DNA of 7,311 bases from Bacteroidota bacterium (GTDB lineage Bacteria; Bacteroidota; Bacteroidia; B-17B0; B-17BO). The stretch lies in contig CANHPI010000132.1 in the NCBI GenBank assembly GCA_947462425.1, positions 1-7,311 of the forward strand, written 5' to 3'. The notes under the pieces were generated by a model. That model was not told the origin of the DNA and searched no databases. It saw only the letters and a program-made list of their open reading frames with translations. A program made the translations under genes and the position numbers. This document shows positions 1-5,502 of this stretch, piece by piece (within the stretch, counting starts at the first letter, position 1; every line of letters begins with the position of its first letter).

Positions 1-630
1 GAATTTATTCGTAACAGAAGTCGAGGTTTTGCCTATGGGCCAATTATTGCGAGCGGCGGAAATGCATGCGTTTTACATTATGTAGAAAATAATAAACCTT
101 GCAAAGACGGCGATGTTATTTTATTAGATGTAGCGGCTGAATATGCTAACTACGCAAGTGATATGACACGTGCAATTCCTGCAAATGGGAAATTTTCAAA
201 ACGCCAACGCGAAGTATACGATGCTGTTTTAAGAGTTATGAAAGGCGCAACCAACATGCTTAAAATTGGAAATACGTTTGAAAAATATAACCTTGCTGTT
301 GGCGATTTAATGACACAAGAATTATTACAATTAGGTTTAATAAAATCAGATGACGTAAAAAATCAAAATCCTGCATGGCCAGCGTATAAAAAATATTTCA
401 TGCATGGCACATCACATTTTATTGGATTAGATGTACATGATGTTGGTTATTTTGCAGAACCCATGCAAGCAGGAATGGCCTTTACAGTTGAACCCGGCAT
501 TTATATCCCTGAAGAAAATTTAGGCATTCGTTTAGAAAATAACATTATCATTACCTCAACTGGAAATGATGATTTAATGAAGAATATTCCATTGGAAGCA
601 GATGAAATTGAAGCCTTAATGAACACCTAG
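1..630 (+). CDS. pepP: Xaa-Pro aminopeptidase (aminopeptidase P, peptidase M24B), C-terminal part; start lies before the window
   Basis: This is a cytosolic metallopeptidase that removes an N-terminal residue preceding proline. Reading frame 1 is open from the first base, giving 209 residues with no start, so the N-terminal creatinase-like domain and the gene's beginning are outside the window. What is visible is the pita-bread catalytic domain. In partial-protein numbering, the metal ligands expected for the family are all present: D43 (LLDVAAEY), D54 (YASDMTR), H139 (within HGTSHFIGLDVHD), E164 (TVEPGIY) and E179 (IRLENN). H26, in ASGGNACVLHY, matches the conserved substrate-side histidine and lies 17 residues before the first Asp, as in E. 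coli PepP (H243/D260). It ends at TAG 628-630. No hairpin terminator follows; the next gene begins about 100 nt later. The M24B family call is firm; the exact substrate range cannot be read from the sequence. Confidence 0.95.
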   Translation, partial: EFIRNRSRGFAYGPIIASGGNACVLHYVENNKPCKDGDVILLDVAAEYANYASDMTRAIPANGKFSKRQREVYDAVLRVMKGATNMLKIGNTFEKYNLAVGDLMTQELLQLGLIKSDDVKNQNPAWPAYKKYFMHGTSHFIGLDVHDVGYFAEPMQAGMAFTVEPGIYIPEENLGIRLENNIIITSTGNDDLMKNIPLEADEIEALMNT

Positions 631-686
631 TTTTAAGTTTTTATTCTTTTGATATACAATAAATTAACAAAAAAAAGTAAGTTTCT

Positions 687-715
687 GGGTTACCTTTCGC
701 TTATTTAAGTATTAA
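687..715 (+). promoter_or_regulatory. Possible ECF-type promoter of the sigma factor gene
   Basis: The 101-nt gap before the sigma gene contains GGGTTACC at 687-694, with an AT-rich GTATTAA about 14 nt further on (709-715), shortly before the ATG at 732. The GTTACC core stands out in a very AT-rich leader and has the placement expected of a -35 element read by an ECF sigma factor. Autoregulation by the adjacent sigma factor is an inference. An alternative is the TAnnTTTG-like TAAGTTTC at 678-685, with TTTG at 648-651 upstream; its spacer (26 nt) is longer than usual. Confidence 0.25.
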
Positions 716-731
716 CCTAAACAGTGGCTTT

Positions 732-1292
732 ATGGCTAAAGTAGCGTACACAGACCTTGAATTTATTGAAGGGCTCAAGCATAATAACGATGCTGTGTTA
801 CGCACTTTATACAAAAAGTACTATAATCTCGTTCTTAAATATGTTGTAAACAATAGTGGTAATAGTGAGGCTGCCGCAGACATTTATCAGGAAACAATTA
901 TTGTTTTATATGAAAACGTTCAAAAGCCAACATTTCAATTAAACTGTCAATTACAAACATTTATTTTTTCAATCGCTAAACGGCTTTGGTTAAAACAATT
1001 AAGAAGTAAAGGACAGGTAACCCGATTTAAAGAAGACGAAGAAGCAGAGGTGATTGATGTAACAGATGAAATAACAGATCATCTTAAAAAAGAATCGGAT
1101 ATTGAAAAAATGAATGCCTGCATGGAAAACCTAGGTGAACCTTGCAACACACTATTAAAAGACTTTTATGTTTATAAATTAAGCATGGATGATATATCTG
1201 AAAAATTTGGATATACAAATTCTGATAATGCTAAAACACAAAAGTATAAATGTTTACAACGTTTAAAACGTTATTTTTTTGAAGACAAGTAA
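732..1292 (+). CDS. RNA polymerase ECF-type sigma factor (sigma-70 family)
   Basis: This is a 186-residue group 4 (ECF) sigma factor that would direct core RNA polymerase to a small set of promoters. Region 2 spans about residues 21-92 and includes the DIYQETI helix (50-56) and the promoter-melting segment around QTFIFSIAKRLWLKQL (75-90). An acidic linker (about 100-125) follows. Region 4 spans about 128-182, with the helix-turn-helix formed by LSMDDISEKFGY and DNAKTQKYKCLQRLKR. The NxxNAKTQKYKCLQRL-like ending is familiar from Bacteroidota ECF proteins. There is no region 1.1 or 3, as expected for ECF factors. The ATG at 732 places region 2 at the normal distance from the N-terminus; no Shine-Dalgarno is visible. 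The next gene starts 26 nt after the stop on the same strand and encodes a membrane protease with an anti-sigma-like N-terminus, so the two are probably co-transcribed and the sigma factor is probably held by that protein. Its regulon cannot be read here. Confidence 0.93.
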   Translation: MAKVAYTDLEFIEGLKHNNDAVLRTLYKKYYNLVLKYVVNNSGNSEAAADIYQETIIVLYENVQKPTFQLNCQLQTFIFSIAKRLWLKQLRSKGQVTRFKEDEEAEVIDVTDEITDHLKKESDIEKMNACMENLGEPCNTLLKDFYVYKLSMDDISEKFGYTNSDNAKTQKYKCLQRLKRYFFEDK

Positions 1293-1318
1293 AGCAAAGA
1301 ATATAAATTGAGAGAGAC

Positions 1319-2410
1319 ATGAGAGTAACAGATTTATTTGACAAATACATTTTTTGGGAATTATCTTCTGAAGAAAAAATGAATTTTGAAAACCGTATTA
1401 AAACGGACTTAGAATTTGCAAACGCTTTCGAAAAACATAAAACACTCATTGAAGCGATTAATCAGCAAGAACAACGCGCGCATTTAAAACAAATTCTTTC
1501 TACTATTCATAAACAGCAATTTGGTAGTGATGCTAAAATTATTTCTATTAAAGAAGAAAATTTTATCAAAAAACACGGTAAAACATTTGCTGTTGCAGCA
1601 TCAGTAGCTGTTATTGCAGTTATCGGTACAATAACTGTTTTAAGTACTGGTGGTTATTTATTAAAACAACAAAGCAACGACATTACTGATTTAAAACGTG
1701 ATGTTACTGAATTAAAATATTCCCAAGATGCCATTATTGAAGGGATTACAGGGGCAACGAGCAAGCGAATTAAAAAGTATGCGCCCGCTAATATTGAAGG
1801 GACTGGATTTGCATTAAATAATAGAGGATATTTCATTACAAGCTTTCACATGGTAAAAAATGCAGATTCTGTATTTGTTACAAATAGCATTTTAGATAGA
1901 GCATCGGCAAAATTAGTTGCAAGCGAACCATCATTAGATATTGCCATTTATAAAATTGATGATATTGATGCCATTAAAAACATTGCTTTCCCTTTTTCTT
2001 TTAAGGATAACTCATCAGAAATTGGAGATAAGATTTTTACTTTAGGTTATCCGCGCAGAGATGCCGTTTATGGCGAGGGCGCTTTAAGCGCGATGACAGG
2101 ATTTAACAACGACACTACCATGTACCAAATATCTATTCCTGTTAACCCAGGAAATAGCGGTGGTCCGTTGATGGATGAACAAGGTAATATTATTGGCGTT
2201 ATTCGTGGAAAACAAAGTTCTGCAGAAGGTACTGGTTTTGCTATTAAATCTAATTTTATTAAACAAACAATTGACAAGTTGGAAAACGATACCTTAAAAA
2301 AAGAGTTAGCATTGGTTACCAAAAAATCAAATTTGCGCGGTTTAAAGCGTAGCGAACAAATTAAAAAAATTCAACCTTTTGTATTTAATGTGATGGTATA
2401 TAAAAAGTAA
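1319..2410 (+). CDS. Membrane-anchored trypsin-like (S1C/HtrA-type) serine protease with anti-sigma-like N-terminal domain
   Basis: The 363-residue product reads in four parts. Residues 1-65 form a soluble helical segment (DLFDKYIFWELSSEEKMNFE, then a basic QEQRAHLKQIL stretch) resembling the cytoplasmic N-terminus of Bacteroidota anti-sigma factors, which typically read 'YL.GELs.eE...FE..L..D'. Residues 90-114 are one hydrophobic membrane segment preceded by lysines, implying N-in, C-out topology. Residues 115-137 (TDLKRDVTELK) look like a short coiled coil. Residues 158-325 are a trypsin-fold protease with H177 (ITSFHMV), D207 (SLDIAIYK) and S280 in NPGNSGGPL, so the triad is intact. The C-terminal 40 residues are basic, and there is no PDZ domain, unlike DegP or DegS. 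There is no cleavable signal peptide. The gene lies 26 nt after an ECF sigma gene and ends at a strong terminator. The protease call is firm; the anti-sigma role is an inference from resemblance and neighbourhood. Confidence 0.9.
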   Translation: MRVTDLFDKYIFWELSSEEKMNFENRIKTDLEFANAFEKHKTLIEAINQQEQRAHLKQILSTIHKQQFGSDAKIISIKEENFIKKHGKTFAVAASVAVIAVIGTITVLSTGGYLLKQQSNDITDLKRDVTELKYSQDAIIEGITGATSKRIKKYAPANIEGTGFALNNRGYFITSFHMVKNADSVFVTNSILDRASAKLVASEPSLDIAIYKIDDIDAIKNIAFPFSFKDNSSEIGDKIFTLGYPRRDAVYGEGALSAMTGFNNDTTMYQISIPVNPGNSGGPLMDEQGNIIGVIRGKQSSAEGTGFAIKSNFIKQTIDKLENDTLKKELALVTKKSNLRGLKRSEQIKKIQPFVFNVMVYKK

Positions 2411-2428
2411 TTTTGTGTCTCAAGCTTT

Positions 2429-2466
2429 AAAACCCCTCGTTTATTTAACGGGGGGTTTTTGTTTTT
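2429..2466 (+). terminator. Rho-independent terminator of the sigma factor/protease operon
   Basis: The left arm AAAACCCCTCGTT (2429-2441) pairs with AACGGGGGGTTTT (2447-2459) around the 5-nt loop TATTT. This gives 13 pairs with a single G-T wobble, followed by a T-rich tail (TTTTTGTTTTT, 2456-2466). It begins 18 nt after the protease stop codon and is the strongest hairpin in the window. Confidence 0.93.
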
Positions 2467-2504
2467 ATATTCTCTGAGCTTCCATAAAAAGACAAAACAT
2501 TTAT

Positions 2505-2512
2505 TATCTTTA
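2505..2512 (+). promoter_or_regulatory. Possible -7 element for the S4-domain gene
   Basis: TATCTTTA differs from the Bacteroidota -7 consensus TAnnTTTG only in the last base and lies 14 nt before the ATG at 2527. It sits just after the preceding terminator, where a new promoter is needed. No convincing TTG-type -33 element is visible, so this is a weak call. Confidence 0.25.
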
Positions 2513-2526
2513 TCTTACAAAATATA

Positions 2527-2910
2527 ATGGACAAAAACATTAGACTAGATAGTTATTTGTGGGCAATTAGGATGTATAAATCCCGATCCTTAGCTAGTGA
2601 TGCTATAAAAAGCAACAAAGTGAAACTAAGTGATGAATTGGTAAAAGCTTCGCACATAGTTAAAATTGGAGAACGTTATACGTTATCTTTTCCACAAGGA
2701 GTAAAAAAAATAATTGAAGTCTCTGGCTTAATGGATAAACGCCAAAGCTACGAAATTGCTAAAGAAAATTATATTGATCATTCACCCCCAATTGAAAAAA
2801 TAACTCAAATGGATTCCGCATTTTTTATGCCAAACATGCAGCGCAATAGAGGTACTGGAAGGCCTACAAAAAAAGACAGAAGAGACATGACTAATTTTAC
2901 GAGTGAGTAG
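2527..2910 (+). CDS. hslR: S4-domain RNA-binding protein, Hsp15-like (ribosome-associated heat shock protein)
   Basis: This is a 127-residue basic protein of the Hsp15 family. Hsp15 in E. coli binds free 50S subunits that still carry a nascent chain and helps recycle them after stress. The S4 RNA-binding fold covers about residues 5-55: IRLDSYLWAIRMYKSRSLA, then the second helix with AIKSNKVKL and the strand region HIVKIGERYTL. The RLDxYLWAxRxxKSRS start is diagnostic. The tail is strongly basic (GRPTKKDRRD, 111-120), as is usual for this family. The length is normal. The ATG at 2527 is chosen because the S4 motif begins four residues later. The gene stands alone after a terminator and converges on nadD with only 24 nt between them. 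Other small S4 proteins, such as RqcH partner RqcP, are alternatives; the basic tail favours Hsp15. Confidence 0.88.
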   Translation: MDKNIRLDSYLWAIRMYKSRSLASDAIKSNKVKLSDELVKASHIVKIGERYTLSFPQGVKKIIEVSGLMDKRQSYEIAKENYIDHSPPIEKITQMDSAFFMPNMQRNRGTGRPTKKDRRDMTNFTSE

Positions 2911-2934
2911 TTTAAAGCTTAGAGTAATAAATGC

Positions 2935-3510
2935 TTACTTTTTATAAAAACTCATCTCGTCAAGATATTCCCAAACGGGCTGAGGAACAAAGAATTTAAT
3001 GTTTTTTTTGTCTTTTATTGCCTGCCGAATCATTGTCGAGGAAATATCCATTAAAGGAGCTTCGGTCATGATAATGTTTTTGTGACTTTTTAAATCTCCC
3101 GAATTACAATTAGGCCTTGGATAAACGTATATAAGATAATTTTTTAATATTTCTTCGTAGTTTTTCCACTTTGTAAAGGATTCCAAATTATCTTCTCCCA
3201 TAATCAGTGAAAAACGATGTTTCGGATATTTTTCTTTTAAATGAGCTAACGTGTTAATAGTATACGATGGTTGTGTTAAACCAAACTCAATATTACTGCT
3301 TTTTAAAATATCACTATCCCCAATAGCCAAGTTTACCATGTGTAAGCGTTGGTTTTGGTTTAATAAAGATGATTTCTGTTTTAGTGGGTTATGAGGCGAC
3401 ACTACAAACCATACCTGCTCTAAATCTGTAAAAGCCGTCATGTAATTTGCCAAAACCATGTGTCCAACATGAATAGGATTAAACGAACCAAAAAATAAAC
3501 CAATGTGCAT
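2935..3510 (-). CDS. nadD: Nicotinate-nucleotide adenylyltransferase
   Basis: This cytosolic enzyme joins nicotinate mononucleotide and ATP to give deamido-NAD, the penultimate step of NAD synthesis. The 191-residue length is typical. The nucleotidyltransferase signature GSFNPIHVGH (8-17), including HxGH at 14-17, binds ATP. SPHNPLK (38-44), PSYTINTL (81-88), MGEDNLESFTKW (104-115) and the C-terminal ISSTMIR (156-162) are the expected substrate and ATP-binding motifs. The start is fixed by MHIGLFFGSF, since the first strand begins directly at the Met. The gene is divergent from holB across 64 nt and convergent with the S4-domain gene. A TAATTTTG -7-like box lies 4 nt before the ATG, so the transcript may be leaderless. 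No oddities in the catalytic motifs. Confidence 0.96.
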   Translation of the reverse strand: MHIGLFFGSFNPIHVGHMVLANYMTAFTDLEQVWFVVSPHNPLKQKSSLLNQNQRLHMVNLAIGDSDILKSSNIEFGLTQPSYTINTLAHLKEKYPKHRFSLIMGEDNLESFTKWKNYEEILKNYLIYVYPRPNCNSGDLKSHKNIIMTEAPLMDISSTMIRQAIKDKKNIKFFVPQPVWEYLDEMSFYKK

Positions 3511-3514
3511 AAAA

Positions 3515-3522
3515 CAAAATTA
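3515..3522 (-). promoter_or_regulatory. -7 element (TAATTTTG) for nadD
   Basis: On the minus strand TAATTTTG matches TAnnTTTG exactly and is separated from the nadD ATG by four T residues. At the usual box-to-start distance, transcription would begin within a few bases of the ATG. No clear TTG -33 partner is seen, and the region is AT-rich, so chance is possible. Confidence 0.4.
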
Positions 3523-3543
3523 AACATCCTTTTCGATTTATGA

Positions 3544-3551
3544 TACATTTG
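3544..3551 (+). promoter_or_regulatory. -7 element (TACATTTG) for holB
   Basis: TACATTTG matches TAnnTTTG exactly and lies 23 nt before the holB ATG at 3575, predicting a leader of roughly 20 nt. It is the start of a 14-nt string, TACATTTGTTATAT, that recurs before the secreted nuclease gene at 5491. A -33 TTG is not evident. Confidence 0.45.
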
Positions 3552-3574
3552 TTATATAATACGTAAATTAGCCT

Positions 3575-4708
3575 ATGCTTTTTAAAAACATAGTAGGACA
3601 GCTGCCAGTTAAAAAGAAATTATTAAACATGCTACATGATGGGCGAGTGCCGCATGCTTTAATGTTTAATGGACTAGAAGGAAGTGGGAATTTACCGGCA
3701 GCATTTGCATTTGTTCAGTACTTATTTTGTCAAAATAAGCAAGAAAATGATTCTTGCGGTACTTGCTCGTCTTGTTTAAAAGTAAGTAAATTAATTCATC
3801 CTGATTTACATTTAGTGTTTCCAATATTTTTAAATAAAGAAAAAGGAATTGCAAAGTCGGATGATTTAGTAAAAGAATTTAGAGAACAGTTTATAGAAAA
3901 CCCTTACCTATCCTTAAAAGATTGGTTTAACAGTATTGACGCCGAAAACAAACAACCGACAATTCCAACAGATGAAGCCAGTGATATTTTAAAAAAATTA
4001 TCTTACACAAGCTACGAAGGTGGCTATAAAATAATGGTAATTTGGCAACCAGAGAAAATGAATGCTTCTTCAGCTAATAAACTTTTAAAAATTTTAGAAG
4101 AGCCTCCTGAACAAACTTTGTTTTTATTAATTTGTAACCATCCCGAGCAATTATTAGCAACTATTATTTCGCGCGTTCAGCAAATTCAGTTTTATAAATT
4201 AAATACAGAAGATGTTGCTAAAGGATTAATAGATCAGTTTGATTGCGCGCCACAAGCAGCTAAACAAGCTGCGATGCTATGTGATGGAAGTTTTAGAGAA
4301 GCACAATTATTAGTACAACATCTAGATATAGGTACAGCTTACCTTCAAAACTTTAGAAATTTTATGTTAATTTCATTAAAGTTTGACGCTATAAAAGCAG
4401 TAGGCTGGGTAGATGAAAATTCGCGCATTGGAAGGGAAAAACAAAAACAATTTTTGCAATACGGATTAGAAATTTTTAGGGATTGCTTAATGTTTAATTT
4501 TGGGAGCGTTGAATTAGTTAGACATTCGGGGGAAGAAAAAGATTTTATTGCAAAGTTTGCTCGCTTTATTAATCAGCGCAACTATGAAAGATTGTTAGAA
4601 GAATTTAATTCTGCTTTTTATCATGTAGAAAGAAATGCAAATCCTAAAATTTTATTTATGGATTTGATTATGAAAACAAATGAGTTTATAAATATTCCAG
4701 CTAAATAA
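3575..4708 (+). CDS. holB: DNA polymerase III subunit delta' (clamp loader)
   Basis: The 377-residue product is the delta' subunit of the clamp-loader complex, which loads the sliding clamp onto DNA with tau/gamma and delta. The N-terminus FKNIVGQLPVKKKL (3-16) is the usual AAA+ lead-in, and PHALMFNGLEGSGN (26-39) is the P-loop region. The P-loop has Asn where an ATPase has Lys, fitting a subunit that does not hydrolyse ATP. Zinc-module cysteines C52, C61, C64 and C67 match the family pattern (C-x8-C-x2-C-x2-C). ASSANKLLKILEEPP (164-178) is strongly diagnostic. The sensor/SRC segment reads IISRV (197-201), so the SRC cysteine is Val; the arginine is kept. An insert of about 70 residues between the zinc module and LKKLSYTS (about 75-148) is familiar in Bacteroidota. 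The ATG at 3575 is fixed by the conserved N-terminus. The gene is convergent with the haem-binding-domain gene. Confidence 0.93.
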   Translation: MLFKNIVGQLPVKKKLLNMLHDGRVPHALMFNGLEGSGNLPAAFAFVQYLFCQNKQENDSCGTCSSCLKVSKLIHPDLHLVFPIFLNKEKGIAKSDDLVKEFREQFIENPYLSLKDWFNSIDAENKQPTIPTDEASDILKKLSYTSYEGGYKIMVIWQPEKMNASSANKLLKILEEPPEQTLFLLICNHPEQLLATIISRVQQIQFYKLNTEDVAKGLIDQFDCAPQAAKQAAMLCDGSFREAQLLVQHLDIGTAYLQNFRNFMLISLKFDAIKAVGWVDENSRIGREKQKQFLQYGLEIFRDCLMFNFGSVELVRHSGEEKDFIAKFARFINQRNYERLLEEFNSAFYHVERNANPKILFMDLIMKTNEFINIPAK

Positions 4709-4729
4709 TAAAGCACTTATAAATATCCC

Positions 4730-4757
4730 GTTACACATTATAGTGTAACTTTTATTT
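4730..4757 (+). terminator. Rho-independent terminator after holB
   Basis: GTTACAC (4730-4736) and GTGTAAC (4743-4749) form a perfect 7-bp stem around the loop ATTATA, followed by TTTTATTT. It begins 21 nt after the holB stop. The T-tail is on the plus strand, so it serves holB; the minus-strand side lacks a T-run, and the convergent gene has no terminator of its own visible here. Confidence 0.75.
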
Positions 4758-4776
4758 GAAAAAAACCATATTAATG

Positions 4777-5256
4777 CTACTCTTCCTCTAACTGAGGTGT
4801 AGCATTTTTTAATGCTTTAAAAAAATCAACTAACTGCATCTTTTGAGCATCCGTAAGTTTAGCTTCTTTGTGTATTAATGTATAAGAAGTCATTGGCATC
4901 TCTCCTTCTTCAATCATTTCAATGCACTCTTCTAATTTATGATTTTTACGTTTGTCAGAATAAGTGCCCCAAAGCGAAAAATTTAAATGACTACTTCCTT
5001 CATTGATGTGATGTTTAATCCACCAAGAAACAGGAGCAATATTAGTATACCAAGGATAAGTTGGCTGGTTGGAATGGCAATCATAACAAGCAGTTTTTAG
5101 TAGCTCAGACACCTCTGTATTTGCACTTGTTAAAGAAATTAAATCAGTAGCAGGATTTACTGGCTCTACGGTTTTATCAATACGAATAGATTGAACCATT
5201 AATAAAATAAAAATTAATGCAATAGAAATGTTTTTTAGAGTGAATCGTTTTTTCAT
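4777..5256 (-). CDS. Haem-binding domain protein (Haem_bd family, single CxxCH), membrane-anchored or exported
   Basis: The 159-residue product starts with a basic stretch and a hydrophobic segment (residues 10-24, ISIALIFILLMVQSI) without a clear signal-peptidase site, so it is probably an uncleaved anchor with the rest in the periplasm. CYDCH (57-61) is a cytochrome c-type haem attachment site. It is followed by TYPWYTNIAPVSWWIKHHI (66-84), GYS-like GTYSDKRKNHKLEE (97-110) and EEGEMPMTSYTLIHKEAKLT (116-135), the conserved pattern of the Haem_bd family common in Bacteroidota. M120 or M122 may be the distal haem ligand. Electron transfer or haem sensing is possible; the function is not established for the family. 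The ATG at 5256 is chosen because it precedes the KKR basic start. The gene stands alone between converging holB and a 246-nt gap. Confidence 0.88.
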   Translation of the reverse strand: MKKRFTLKNISIALIFILLMVQSIRIDKTVEPVNPATDLISLTSANTEVSELLKTACYDCHSNQPTYPWYTNIAPVSWWIKHHINEGSSHLNFSLWGTYSDKRKNHKLEECIEMIEEGEMPMTSYTLIHKEAKLTDAQKMQLVDFFKALKNATPQLEEE

Positions 5257-5319
5257 TTTTAAAAAATTAAGAATAATAAAAATATATGTTTGTTTAAATT
5301 TAGCTAATAATTTCGATGG

Positions 5320-5466
5320 CTACTTTATGGCTGCAAATTCGTTAAACTTTTTGAGAATATAACTAACAATCTCTTCAAAATTCGACTCCTTTCGATTATA
5401 AAACAGATTATAAAAAAATTTATTGAGCAAATTTAAACAGTCTCTTAATTTTTCAAATGATATATC
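5320..5466 (-). other. ATG-less open frame of 48 codons in the gap before the haem-binding gene
   Basis: The 246-nt gap 5257-5502 holds no recognised gene. On the minus strand a frame stays open for 48 codons between TAA (5469-5467) and TAG (5322-5320). The reading contains SFEKLRDCLNLLNKFF, then ESNFEEIVSYILKKFNEF and AAIK before the stop, which looks helical and more protein-like than typical AT-rich noise. It has no ATG or GTG; ATA or TTG would be the only starts. It could be a decayed gene end, a small protein with a rare start, or chance. I do not recognise it. The rest of the gap is AT-rich leader. Confidence 0.2.
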
Positions 5467-5490
5467 TTACTAATTAAATGTATTTTTAGC

Positions 5491-5498
5491 TACATTTG
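5491..5498 (+). promoter_or_regulatory. -7 element (TACATTTG) for the secreted nuclease-family gene
   Basis: TACATTTG matches TAnnTTTG exactly and lies 4 nt before the ATG at 5503, so transcription would start at or next to the start codon. The same spacing is found at nadD. The signal peptide beginning at this ATG makes a later start unlikely. Confidence 0.45.
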
Positions 5499-5502
5499 TT
5501 AT

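Noticed and set aside
1274..1304. Run of seven T near the end of the sigma gene as a frameshift site fusing it to the protease
   Set aside because: The protease frame has a TAA at 1304-1306, before its own ATG, so slippage could not produce a fusion.
1231..1449. 72-codon minus-strand frame across the sigma/protease junction
   Set aside because: It overlaps two well-supported plus-strand genes, has no recognisable motif and reads as the complement of their AT-rich coding sequence.
2068..2322. 84- and 60-codon minus-strand frames opposite the protease active-site region
   Set aside because: Both lie wholly within the conserved protease domain, including GNSGGPL, and show no family resemblance.
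2911..2934. Possible bidirectional terminator between the S4-domain gene and nadD
   Set aside because: Only a 4-bp AAGC/GCTT pairing with an 14-nt loop is present, too weak to call a terminator.
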